Assembly: GCF_032401055.1 (NCBI RefSeq) | Contig: NZ_CP135529.1 | Location: 558,001 to 622,000, forward strand | DNA length: 64,000 bases | Direction: 5' to 3' | Origin: Tardiphaga sp. 709 | GTDB taxonomy: Bacteria; Pseudomonadota; Alphaproteobacteria; Rhizobiales; Xanthobacteraceae | Part shown: positions 54,214 to 62,809 of the stretch, piece by piece | How positions within the stretch are numbered: position 1 is the stretch's first letter | Layout of the letters: each line of letters starts with the position of its first letter | The notes under the pieces: model-generated | The model's database searches: none | Seen by the model: the letters and a program-made list of their open reading frames with translations, nothing else | Told to the model about the DNA's origin: nothing | Made by a program: the position numbers and the translations under genes

Positions 54214-55416
54214 TCACTTCGGGCCGCCCTGCCCGAGCCATTTGCTGATCCGCGCGACCGCCTCATGCATGTCTTCGGTCGAGCTCGCATAGGAGAAGCG
54301 AATATAGGATTTGCCGTGGATCGGATCGAAGTCGCTGCCGGGTGTTGCGGCGACGTGCGCCTGTTCCAGCATCTGCTTGGCAAAATCGAAGCTGTCCGAC
54401 GTGAATTTCGACACGTCTGCATAGAGATAGAAGGCGCCATCGGCCGGCAGGAAGTCCGTGAGACCGGCTTGCGGCAATCCTGCGGTCAGGATGCGGCGGT
54501 TCTCCTGATACCCATGCTTGATGTCTTCCATCTGTACATGACCGTCGAACGCAGCTTCTGCCGCAATCTGCGACAGCGTCGGCACCGAGATCGACAGGTT
54601 CTGCTGGAGCCGTTCCATGGACCGCACCAGTGGTTTCGGCACGACCATCCAGCCGACGCGCCAGCCGGTCATGCAAAAGTATTTCGAGAACGAATTGATG
54701 ACCAGCGCGTTCGGCGATAGCTCGGCCGCGGTCACTGCCGGGAATGCGTAATCGAGGCCATGATAGATTTCGTCGGAGATGAAGCGGATGCCCGCATCAT
54801 CGGCCGCGTGGATCAGGCTGGTGAGCGCTTCGCGCGACATCATGGTGCCTGTAGGATTGGCCGGGCTCGCGACCAGCACGCCCTTCAGCGGTTTTTCGCG
54901 ATGCGCGGCGAGCAGATCCTCGGCGGTCAAGGCATGGCGCTTGTCGGCATGGGTTTCGATCAGCACCGGCTCGCAGCCTAGCGCAGTCAGAATATGCCGA
55001 TACGGCGGATAGCCGGGCACGGTGACGGCGACGCGGTCGCCGGGCTCGAACAGGGCCAGGAAGGACAGGATGAACGCGCCGGAGGAGCCGGTGGTCACCA
55101 CGATCTGCTCCGGATCGACCGTGCAGCCATAGACGTCGCGATAATGCCTGGAGATCCGCGCGCGCAGCGACGGGGTGCCGAGCGCGGCGGTATATTCAAT
55201 CCGCCCGTGCGCCAGTGCGGCCTGCGCGGCATCAATGGCCACCTGTGGCGCGGGCGCTGCCGGCTGCCCGACTTCCATGTGAATCACGTGCCCGCCAGCG
55301 GCCTCGATCCGCGCCGCGGCGGCCATCACATCCATCACCATGAACGAGGGAACGTTGCTGCGGGCGGAGGCTGCAAGAAGGCTGTGTGCCCGGGCTTTGA
55401 GGATCGTATCTGGCAT
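54214..55416 (-). CDS. Class I/II pyridoxal-phosphate aminotransferase
   Basis: 400 residues, aspartate-aminotransferase fold. Seen are SPANPTGTMMSREAL, DEIYHGLDYAF and the PLP lysine in INSFSKYFCMTGWRVGWM (about residue 240), with the phosphate-binding Arg in that same block. The motif HVIHMEVGQPA is typical of the subgroup annotated as aspartate/aromatic aminotransferases in Bradyrhizobium. The exact substrate is not fixed by sequence. No clear ribosome site precedes the ATG. Confidence 0.92.
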   Translation of the reverse strand: MPDTILKARAHSLLAASARSNVPSFMVMDVMAAAARIEAAGGHVIHMEVGQPAAPAPQVAIDAAQAALAHGRIEYTAALGTPSLRARISRHYRDVYGCTVDPEQIVVTTGSSGAFILSFLALFEPGDRVAVTVPGYPPYRHILTALGCEPVLIETHADKRHALTAEDLLAAHREKPLKGVLVASPANPTGTMMSREALTSLIHAADDAGIRFISDEIYHGLDYAFPAVTAAELSPNALVINSFSKYFCMTGWRVGWMVVPKPLVRSMERLQQNLSISVPTLSQIAAEAAFDGHVQMEDIKHGYQENRRILTAGLPQAGLTDFLPADGAFYLYADVSKFTSDSFDFAKQMLEQAHVAATPGSDFDPIHGKSYIRFSYASSTEDMHEAVARISKWLGQGGPK

Positions 55417-55528
55417 AAAAATCTGCTATCTGCGCGGCGTTATGCACGTTACGGCATGGGAACAACGCCGCGCTCCCGCCGCAATATTTGACTTATTAGG
55501 GCTTATATCGAGATCCGAACCTCGGCCA

Positions 55529-56944
55529 ATGATGAAAGACCTGCAGCTGCAGCCTAGAAGGGCTGCATATCGATTGTTCTCGAAGCTGACCACGCTGCTG
55601 ACCGCGGCGGCATTGACGCTGACGCCAATGGCGGCCCATGCGCAGCAAGGCGGTGCCCCGCGCCTGCTGCGCGACGCCGAGATCGAACAGCTGCTGCGTG
55701 ACTATACGCGCCCGATCCTGCGTGCCGCGGGCCTCGAAAAGCAAAACATCCAGGTCGTCATCATCAACAATGCCAGCTTCAATGCCTTTGTGGCTGACGG
55801 TCGCCGCATCTTCGTCAATCACGGCGCGCTGATGCAGTCACAGACGCCGAACCAGCTGATCGGCGTGCTCGCCCACGAGACCGGCCATCTCGCCGGCGGT
55901 CATCTGTCAAAGCTGCGCGAGCGCATGGCGCAGGCACAAACCCAGATGATCGTGGCGATGCTGCTCGGCGTCGGCGCCATGGCGGCCGGAGCGCGCGGCG
56001 GCAACTCCAATGGTGCTGCCGGCAATATTGGTGCTGCAGCGGTCGCCGCGCCGCAAGCGATGATGATGAATACGATGCTGTCCTATCAGCGGCAGCAGGA
56101 AGAAAATGCCGACCGCGCCGGTGTCAAATTCCTGAACCAGACCGGCCAGTCGTCCAAAGGCATGTACGAGACGTTCCAGCGCTTCGGCACCGACAGCCTG
56201 TTCGCAGCGCGCGGAAGCGACCCGTATATGATGTCGCATCCGATGCCCCGAGAGCGCGTTGCCGCCCTTGAGGAGCTTGCGAAGTCGAGTCCCTATTGGG
56301 ACAAGAAGGACGATCCCACCCTGATGTTGCGCCACGAGCTGATGCGCGCCAAGACCGCCGGCTTCATGGAGCAGCGAGACACGGTGCTGCGGCGCTATCC
56401 GCCATCCGACACCAGTCTGCCCGCGCAATATGCCCGCGCCATCGCCACCTATCGCCATGGCGATCTGCGCGTAGCCGTCGAGCAGATCGATGCGCTGATC
56501 AAGGCGCAGCCGAACAATCCGTATTTCTACGAGCTGCGGGGCCAGGCACTGCTGGAAGGCGGCAAGCCCAATGAGGCCATCGCGCCGCTGCGCCGCGCGG
56601 TGCAGCTCTCCAACAACGCGCCACTGATCGAGATGATGCTCGGCCAGGCGCTCGTCGCCTCCGACAACAAGGCCTATACCGACGAAGCTATCCGCATCCT
56701 GCGCACTGCTGTGGCGCGCGAGAGCGAAGCACCCGCCGGTTATATGCAGCTCGCCATGGCCTATGGCCGCAAGGGCGAACTCGCAGAGGCCGACCTGGCC
56801 TCGGCCCAGGCCGCCTTCCTGCGCGGCGACAACAAGACCGCCCGTGACCTTGCGTCGCGCGCCAAGGCGCGGTTTGCCGTGGGTACGCCCGGCTGGGTGA
56901 AGGCCGATGACATCATCGCCGCAAAAATGCCGGGCAAGAACTAG
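55529..56944 (+). CDS. Periplasmic M48 metalloprotease with TPR repeats (BepA-like)
   Basis: 471 residues from ATG 55529, with a second ATG directly after it. A signal peptide ends AHAQQ near residue 37. The zinc motif is GVLAHETGHLAGGH (HExxH) with the third ligand in ENADRAGVKFL. Residues from about 310 on are tetratricopeptide repeats (QPNNPYFYELRGQALLEGGK). This build matches BepA (YfgC), which assembles or degrades outer-membrane proteins. It is divergent from the aminotransferase gene with a 112-bp gap. Confidence 0.92.
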   Translation: MMKDLQLQPRRAAYRLFSKLTTLLTAAALTLTPMAAHAQQGGAPRLLRDAEIEQLLRDYTRPILRAAGLEKQNIQVVIINNASFNAFVADGRRIFVNHGALMQSQTPNQLIGVLAHETGHLAGGHLSKLRERMAQAQTQMIVAMLLGVGAMAAGARGGNSNGAAGNIGAAAVAAPQAMMMNTMLSYQRQQEENADRAGVKFLNQTGQSSKGMYETFQRFGTDSLFAARGSDPYMMSHPMPRERVAALEELAKSSPYWDKKDDPTLMLRHELMRAKTAGFMEQRDTVLRRYPPSDTSLPAQYARAIATYRHGDLRVAVEQIDALIKAQPNNPYFYELRGQALLEGGKPNEAIAPLRRAVQLSNNAPLIEMMLGQALVASDNKAYTDEAIRILRTAVARESEAPAGYMQLAMAYGRKGELAEADLASAQAAFLRGDNKTARDLASRAKARFAVGTPGWVKADDIIAAKMPGKN

Positions 56945-57058
56945 CGCGCCTCCCTCTGCAATGTTCTGCAACAAATGGCGGCTGATCCGTAATCTTTCGC
57001 AATGTGGCTGACAATTTGTCTCCGTACGCAGTGTCCGTGACTATTGGGGGACATCTCT

Positions 57059-57907
57059 ATGCGCGCGAACGCCATCAACCACGTGTTGAAACTGATATGC
57101 CTGCACGCTCTGACAGCAACTGTCGCTGGATGCGCCACGGCCCAACTGGAGACATCAGGGTCTCTCGCCTCGTATAACGACCTCGCGCCCGCCGACGGCA
57201 TCACTACCAAATCCAAGATGCGCGTCGACAAGGCCGGGGTCCTGGCGGCCAGGAGCGTCAGCATCATACCCACGTCGTTCTCTCATGCCGCATCTCGAGC
57301 CGCCCTCACCGACAAGCAACGTCGCGTCATCGCGAATGCTGTCGACCGTTCCGTCTGTATCGGACTGAGCGACCGCTTCAACGTGGTCCCATCCGGGCAA
57401 CCCGCCGACCTAACGGTGCATGTTACCGTGACGCGTGTGACCATCACCGATCCGAATGTCGCTGGAGCCGCTAAGGTTGCCTCCGCCGCACCGATGTTCA
57501 TCAGTGCAGGCTTTCCTATCGTCGTCCCCCGGATCCCGTACGGCATGGGCGGCCTGTCGGTCGAAGCGGAAGCTCGCGACGTACAAGGCCAGCAGAAAGC
57601 GGCATTCGTCTGGGCCCGCGATGCTGACATGTTGACGAGCACGCCGCGCGTTGCGGCATCCGGCGATGCCTACGATCTGGCGGGCGAGTTCGGCGCAGAT
57701 TTCAGCAAGCTCCTCATTACCGGTGAAAATCCGTTCGACAAGAAGCTGTCGACGCCCAGTATGCAGCGCGTGAATTCGGCCTTTGGGGGCAAGCCCAAAT
57801 ACGCCGCCTGTGATGCTTTCGGGCGCACCGGCGTTTCCGCCTTCATCGGCGGAAAAATGGGAGCACCTCCAGAGTGGAACGACGACGCGATGCCGGTGAC
57901 GGAATGA
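57059..57907 (+). CDS. DUF3313-like lipoprotein
   Basis: 282 residues from the ATG with GGGGGA 8 nt upstream. The signal peptide ends in a lipobox (VAGC, Cys25). The mature part (SGSLASYNDLAPADGITTKSKMRVDKAGV) resembles the DUF3313 family of exported lipoproteins of unknown function. The C-terminal PPEWNDDAMPVTE is acidic. It lies 105 bp before a two-component pair on the same strand; whether it is part of that signalling unit is not known. Confidence 0.75.
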   Translation: MRANAINHVLKLICLHALTATVAGCATAQLETSGSLASYNDLAPADGITTKSKMRVDKAGVLAARSVSIIPTSFSHAASRAALTDKQRRVIANAVDRSVCIGLSDRFNVVPSGQPADLTVHVTVTRVTITDPNVAGAAKVASAAPMFISAGFPIVVPRIPYGMGGLSVEAEARDVQGQQKAAFVWARDADMLTSTPRVAASGDAYDLAGEFGADFSKLLITGENPFDKKLSTPSMQRVNSAFGGKPKYAACDAFGRTGVSAFIGGKMGAPPEWNDDAMPVTE

Positions 57908-58012
57908 CCGGACATGCATGACAGTGATTACCGTCCCTCCGCCCAAGACAGCTATGCTACGACATTAGCAGTCACGTTGAACGAACAACCGCCTGGAGCC
58001 GGATGCCGCCCA

Positions 58013-58738
58013 ATGCAGACCATGTCTCACATCCTCATCGTCGATGACGATCTTGCAATACGAAAACTGCTGGGACGCTATCTGACCGAACAAGGCTACC
58101 GCGTATCCATCGCCTCCGACCAGCGAACGATGAAGGAAGCGCTGCAGACCAACCAGGTCAGCCTGATCGTTCTCGATGTCCTGCTCCCCGATGGGTCGGG
58201 GCTCGATATCTGCCGCGATCTTCGGCGGGAGGGCTCCGAGATACCCGTCATCCTGTTGACGGCGCTGAAGGAGGACGTCGACCGGATCATCGGCCTCGAA
58301 ATCGGCGCGGACGACTATCTCGGCAAGCCGTTCAATCCGCGCGAATTGCTCGCCCGCATCCGCGCGGTGCTTCGTCGCAAGGTGACGCAGGACATCCAGC
58401 TCTCCCAGGTGCTCGAACATCACTTCGGCAGATTTAAACTCCATCCCGGCGCACGGCGGTTGCTGGACGAAAACGGGCAGCCGTTCGATCTCACGACAGC
58501 TGAATTCGAACTGTTGCTCGTGCTGGTCAGACGACCGGGCCGCCTGCTCTCCCGGGATCAACTGATCGAACTGACGAACCGCAGTTCCGACGACGTGTTC
58601 GATCGCTCGATCGACGTGTTGATGAGCCGGTTGCGCAAGAAGCTCGGCGACAATGATGATTTCCAGTTGATCAAAACCGTGCGTAACGGCGGCTACATTT
58701 TCTCGGCACGCGTTGAAACCATTGGCGCAGACACATGA
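58013..58738 (+). CDS. OmpR-family response regulator
   Basis: 241 residues from ATG 58013; MSHIL at 58022 is equally possible. The receiver domain has VDDD, the phosphorylated Asp in LIVLDVLLPDG and the conserved Lys in YLGKPFNPREL. The winged-helix domain follows (FDLTTAEFELLLVLVRRPGR, then VFDRSIDVLMSRLRKKLG). Its stop overlaps the start of the kinase gene (ATGA), so the two are coupled. Targets are unknown. Confidence 0.94.
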   Translation: MQTMSHILIVDDDLAIRKLLGRYLTEQGYRVSIASDQRTMKEALQTNQVSLIVLDVLLPDGSGLDICRDLRREGSEIPVILLTALKEDVDRIIGLEIGADDYLGKPFNPRELLARIRAVLRRKVTQDIQLSQVLEHHFGRFKLHPGARRLLDENGQPFDLTTAEFELLLVLVRRPGRLLSRDQLIELTNRSSDDVFDRSIDVLMSRLRKKLGDNDDFQLIKTVRNGGYIFSARVETIGADT

Positions 58739-59994
58739 ACTCCATACGCATTCGATTTTCCTTGATGCTCGTGGGCTCGGTCCTTTGTGTGGTGATCCTA
58801 GCCAGCGCCGTGATGTCGCAAATGATACTCGGGCTGGTCGAAAAGGATTTTCGTGACGGATTGACGTCTCGCGTCGCTGCATTTTCCAACAGCATCACCT
58901 TTCGCGGAAACGATGCAGTCTTTCATCTTCAGCCGGCGCCCATCGAGGGAAAGCTTCTGGAAGCGCCGACCAAGCTTCTGCAGGAAGCATTTCAAAAATC
59001 GCAAGCCAATTTCGACATTTTCGTCAAGCAAACGCCGGATGGCCAACGATGGGCGTCCATCAAGATGGGCCCCGGCTGGCTGAGCTGGCCCATACGCGAG
59101 CACGCGCCGCCTCCTGAAGTGTGGTGGGGCCTCGCCGGCTGGATGGTACTGATCACGGTTGGCGTCATCGGGGTTGCTCTTACGGTCGCCCATCAGACGA
59201 CGAACCAGCTTAAATTGCTGCAGAGCATGGCGATGTCCGTTGGCAAGGACGGCGTGCTGCCCGTGCTCAAAGAAGAAGGGTCTATCGAAATCAAGGCAAC
59301 CGCTCAGGCACTGAACATGATGGGCGCAAGTCTGAAAAAAGCGATGGACAGCAAGATCAGACTTGTGGCTGCCGCAGGGCACGATTTGCGGACACCCATG
59401 ACACGCATGCGTCTGCGCGCCGAATTTCTCAACGAACGAGAGCGTGAGGAGTGGCTGCATGACCTCGATGAAATGGATCACATTGCCGACAGCGCCATCC
59501 AGCTCGTTCGGGAAGAGACCGTCGGAAAAGGCACCGAACACGTCAGACTCGACGAACTCGTCGGGGACGTTTGTGCCGAACTCACCCTGATCAAGATGCG
59601 GGTGACAATTGCCGGACTCGATCACAGCAGCGTCAAGATCTCACCGCTCGCACTCAAGCGCGCCCTACGCAATCTCATCATCAATGCTGCGACCCATGGC
59701 GGCGGCGCCATCGTAAGCCTGCGCGTTCACGATCGCCGCGCTGTCGTCCTGATCGACGACAACGGTCCCGGCATTCCCGAACAATTCCTGGCAAGTGCCT
59801 TCGAACCGTTCTTTCGCGCCGATCCGGCCCGCCGCCAGTCAATCCCCGGCGCCGGGCTCGGCCTGGCCATCGCCAAGGAAATTGTTGAACGACAGGGAGG
59901 CACGCTCGAGATCGAGAACCGGCAACCTCACGGGTTAAGGCAGACGCTTTCCATTGAGATCGATATCGCGAACGTATCATCGGTCGCAGCCTGA
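58735..59994 (+). CDS. Sensor histidine kinase, partner of the upstream regulator
   Basis: 419 residues. TM1 lies at about 8-30, a periplasmic sensor of about 100 residues follows (with DIFVKQTPDGQRWASIK), then TM2 at about 138-160 and a HAMP-like linker. The phospho-acceptor His is in AAAGHDLRTPMTRMRLR (about residue 217). The ATPase domain has the N box LRNLIINAATHGGG, G1 DDNGPGIPEQF and G2 GAGLGLAIAKEIVE. The build is that of EnvZ-type kinases. The signal is unknown. Confidence 0.94.
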   Translation: MNSIRIRFSLMLVGSVLCVVILASAVMSQMILGLVEKDFRDGLTSRVAAFSNSITFRGNDAVFHLQPAPIEGKLLEAPTKLLQEAFQKSQANFDIFVKQTPDGQRWASIKMGPGWLSWPIREHAPPPEVWWGLAGWMVLITVGVIGVALTVAHQTTNQLKLLQSMAMSVGKDGVLPVLKEEGSIEIKATAQALNMMGASLKKAMDSKIRLVAAAGHDLRTPMTRMRLRAEFLNEREREEWLHDLDEMDHIADSAIQLVREETVGKGTEHVRLDELVGDVCAELTLIKMRVTIAGLDHSSVKISPLALKRALRNLIINAATHGGGAIVSLRVHDRRAVVLIDDNGPGIPEQFLASAFEPFFRADPARRQSIPGAGLGLAIAKEIVERQGGTLEIENRQPHGLRQTLSIEIDIANVSSVAA

Positions 59995-60235
59995 ACGACG
60001 CGCTCGCCATGCGACCACACGGTCGCCGCTGCAGACGATCGCTGGAGAACAATCCTTGGCAAGCAGCCCCTGTTCAGCCGGACCACAAGATCATCGCGAT
60101 CCCAAAGACGAGCAACGGATAATACGCAACCTCCACGCTCAGGAACGCGATGTCTTTTGTACGAGACCAGAGGCGCCGAACGGATATCCGTATTCGGGAC
60201 CGTTCCAAAGACGCTGTTGGAGCGATGCGACACAT

Positions 60236-61363
60236 CTAGCTACCCTGCCCCCTCAACCCTTCCAGGTTGGATTGAAATCCACTGGCCGAACCGCCCTTGG
60301 CACGACCGTAGGCGTAGAGCTCTTTCATATAATCAGTATCGAAATTGGTTGGATCGCTCGTGGTGAGCTTGCCCGCGTCGATGGCCGTTGCTTTGAAATC
60401 CCAGTTGTTGCGTTTGCAGAAATCGTATGTCGCGATCATCGCATTGCGCGTATTGGCCTTCACCGAGGTCTGAAACGAGCGCGCCACGATCGGAAGCGTC
60501 AGATCCGACGTATAGGAGGCGTCGGGCGACAGCTTGCCGTTAACGATCACGAAGACCCGAGACTTCGTAGCCAGCGATCCAGCATGGGCCGTCAATACGC
60601 TTTCCGGCACAGCCAGAATATTCGACGTCACGCCGCCATCGACATGCATCTCGGAATACATGTTTCCGCCGGCCTCGACGGCGATCAGGGCCGGCGGGAA
60701 AATCCCGGGGATAGCGGCCGACGCAGCGAGAACATTCCGGAATAGCTCATAGCGACCAGGACTATCGTTGCTTGCGATCTCCCCCATATTCCAGAGCGTC
60801 GTCCCTTGGGTGTCGAGGTTCGTGGTGGCCACGATGAGCATCTTGCCCCTACGATACCGCGCGCCGACCGCATCGATGATCCGATCATCGGCATATTTCG
60901 AGATAAGGTCTTTCATCGGCCCCGCCTTGAAGACGCCCGATCCAACAACGGCGTTGATCCCCGCGATACGCATCAGATTTTCGGTAGCGCCGCTGGTGAA
61001 GATCGCTTCAAGACGGCCGTCATAGCCCGGGCCAAGAAACGCGAATGGCGCAATAAGGGCGCCAACGCTGGAGCCGGTGACGATATCGAAATCGGGGCGC
61101 AGCCCGGAGTCGGACCAGCCTTTCAGAAATCCTGCGCCATAGGAACCGTCAGCGCCGCCGCCGGACAAGGCAAGAATGGTGAGCGGTGCAGCACCGCGCC
61201 GCGATCCCGCAAAGATGCGATAGCCTTCGTCGGGCGATATCCTGGCCAACGGAATCTGCGGGATCGTCGCTCGCGCGCTTGCGATCAGCGGAGCGCGCGG
61301 CAGCGACGCACAGGCCGACAGCAGCAGCGCCGTGCAAATAATGGGAAGCGTCGCGCGAGGCAT
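60236..61363 (-). CDS. Patatin-like phospholipase lipoprotein
   Basis: 375 residues. The signal peptide ends in a lipobox (LLSAC, Cys18). Patatin motifs are the oxyanion loop LSGGGADGSYGAGFL, the nucleophile GSSVGAL (Ser) and the catalytic Asp in HVDGGVTSN. It should hydrolyse acyl esters of lipids at the envelope. The residue order Ser then Asp is complete, so activity is likely. A 240-bp gap without clear features separates it from the convergent kinase gene. Confidence 0.92.
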   Translation of the reverse strand: MPRATLPIICTALLLSACASLPRAPLIASARATIPQIPLARISPDEGYRIFAGSRRGAAPLTILALSGGGADGSYGAGFLKGWSDSGLRPDFDIVTGSSVGALIAPFAFLGPGYDGRLEAIFTSGATENLMRIAGINAVVGSGVFKAGPMKDLISKYADDRIIDAVGARYRRGKMLIVATTNLDTQGTTLWNMGEIASNDSPGRYELFRNVLAASAAIPGIFPPALIAVEAGGNMYSEMHVDGGVTSNILAVPESVLTAHAGSLATKSRVFVIVNGKLSPDASYTSDLTLPIVARSFQTSVKANTRNAMIATYDFCKRNNWDFKATAIDAGKLTTSDPTNFDTDYMKELYAYGRAKGGSASGFQSNLEGLRGQGS

Positions 61364-61471
61364 CACGCGAGCTCTGCAACGATCAAAGTGAATCTTGAAA
61401 ACTGGGCCATGCGGGTTTCCATGTCCGAAAACTCTTGCACGACTGATTTGCCATTTGTTTGCGCGTTTATT

Positions 61472-62488
61472 TCATTGTGTTTCGTGCGGCGGCTGCAAAC
61501 CGAATGCGACAATTCCGTCCACACGTCCACGAATGGGAAGATGACCGAGTGCACTGACCGTGAAGGGCGGTGCCGAGGCAAAGCAATCCATCGCCGCCTT
61601 CGATGCGACAAAACCGCCCTCTACACCACGACTGAGCTCTTCCAGCCGCGAGGCGGTGTTCATGACGTCGCCATTGAAGACGATCGCACGTTTGACGTCG
61701 CCGATTTCGCCGATGATCACCGGCCCGAAATGCAGGCTGCCGCGAATGCGGGGCGCTGTGCCAAACTCGCGCTCAAACTGCCTCGCTTTGCGCGCCAGTT
61801 CGTCACGCATGACCATGAAGCAGCGCAACGGACGGCAATCGATCGCACCGTCCCGCTTCGTCCAGGTCACGATCATCTCGTCGCCGACATAGGCGAGCAC
61901 CTCGCCACGATGGTCGACGACCGGAAGCGATAGCAGGCGAAAGGTCCGATCGAGGAAACGGTGGATACCGACGCCACCGAGTTGCTCGGCCAGGCTGGTT
62001 GAGCCCGCAATATCCACGAACAGGACGAAACGCTCTTCCTCGACCGGCGTGTGATAGCGCCCGGTGAAGAAGTTCAACAACGCGCGTCCGCCGACGAGAT
62101 TGGTGATTGCCAAAGCGAGATTGACGACGATGGAGACGACGACCGAATAGACCAGGCTCGACCAGAACGTATCCTCCGCGATCTCGAGCGTCCGCCCGAT
62201 CAGCACATCCGCAAGCCGAAACCATTGCACGGCCAAAATCACGACGGCGTAGAACGCGCTCTTGATCAGGAGGTTGGCGGTGAACGAGCGACCGCTCAAC
62301 CAGATCCGGATCGGACCATCGGCCACCATGATTTCGAAGCCGCCCAAAACCGTGCTGATCACCAATCCGATGACGAGCCCGGGCAGAATGGGCAGATCGT
62401 GGGTGGCACTGAACGCCACGCCGGCGGCGCCGCCAGCGGCTATAATCGTCGTGAGGACCCTTAGTTTCCGTTCAAGCCTGGCGTTCAT
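61472..62488 (-). CDS. Membrane-bound class III adenylate/guanylate cyclase
   Basis: 338 residues from ATG 62488 with GGGAGGG 4 nt upstream. Four hydrophobic segments fill residues 10-150. The cyclase domain begins RFVLFVDIAGSTSLAEQLGG (first metal-binding Asp) and continues with YVGDEMIVTW (second Asp) and FGPVIIGEIGDVKRAIVFNGDVMNTASRLEEL. These fit the class III catalytic centre; ATP versus GTP preference cannot be settled by eye. The product would be cAMP or cGMP. Confidence 0.92.
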   Translation of the reverse strand: MNARLERKLRVLTTIIAAGGAAGVAFSATHDLPILPGLVIGLVISTVLGGFEIMVADGPIRIWLSGRSFTANLLIKSAFYAVVILAVQWFRLADVLIGRTLEIAEDTFWSSLVYSVVVSIVVNLALAITNLVGGRALLNFFTGRYHTPVEEERFVLFVDIAGSTSLAEQLGGVGIHRFLDRTFRLLSLPVVDHRGEVLAYVGDEMIVTWTKRDGAIDCRPLRCFMVMRDELARKARQFEREFGTAPRIRGSLHFGPVIIGEIGDVKRAIVFNGDVMNTASRLEELSRGVEGGFVASKAAMDCFASAPPFTVSALGHLPIRGRVDGIVAFGLQPPHETQ

Positions 62489-62809
62489 GGTCCCTCCCAC
62501 CGGCACAGCCGACGGGAGGGTATATCAGATCGTCCAAGGGCGGGCTGACACGGGCCGATGGCAAAGGTTGCCCGCCAGCAGACCGACGCGCGGCCTCACC
62601 GAGCCCTGCCGTGCTGTGCACGCCGCTATGATCTTCATCCTTTTACAACCACCCTAAGCTTCTCGCCGGCAGCGGTCAGGTTCCGTTAACGGAACTCGCT
62701 GCATTTAGTGAAAATGGATGCGCTCATCGCGTCCGGCGGGGAGACCAATGCAGCCATCGGATCACGAAACCGCACACAGCGGCGTCACACGCACGTGGGA
62801 CCGACGGCA
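62489..62809. other. Divergent gap between the nucleotide cyclase and diguanylate cyclase genes
   Basis: 321 bases without a supported gene. It should hold both divergent promoters, but I cannot single out a clear -35/-10 pair. Confidence 0.4.
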
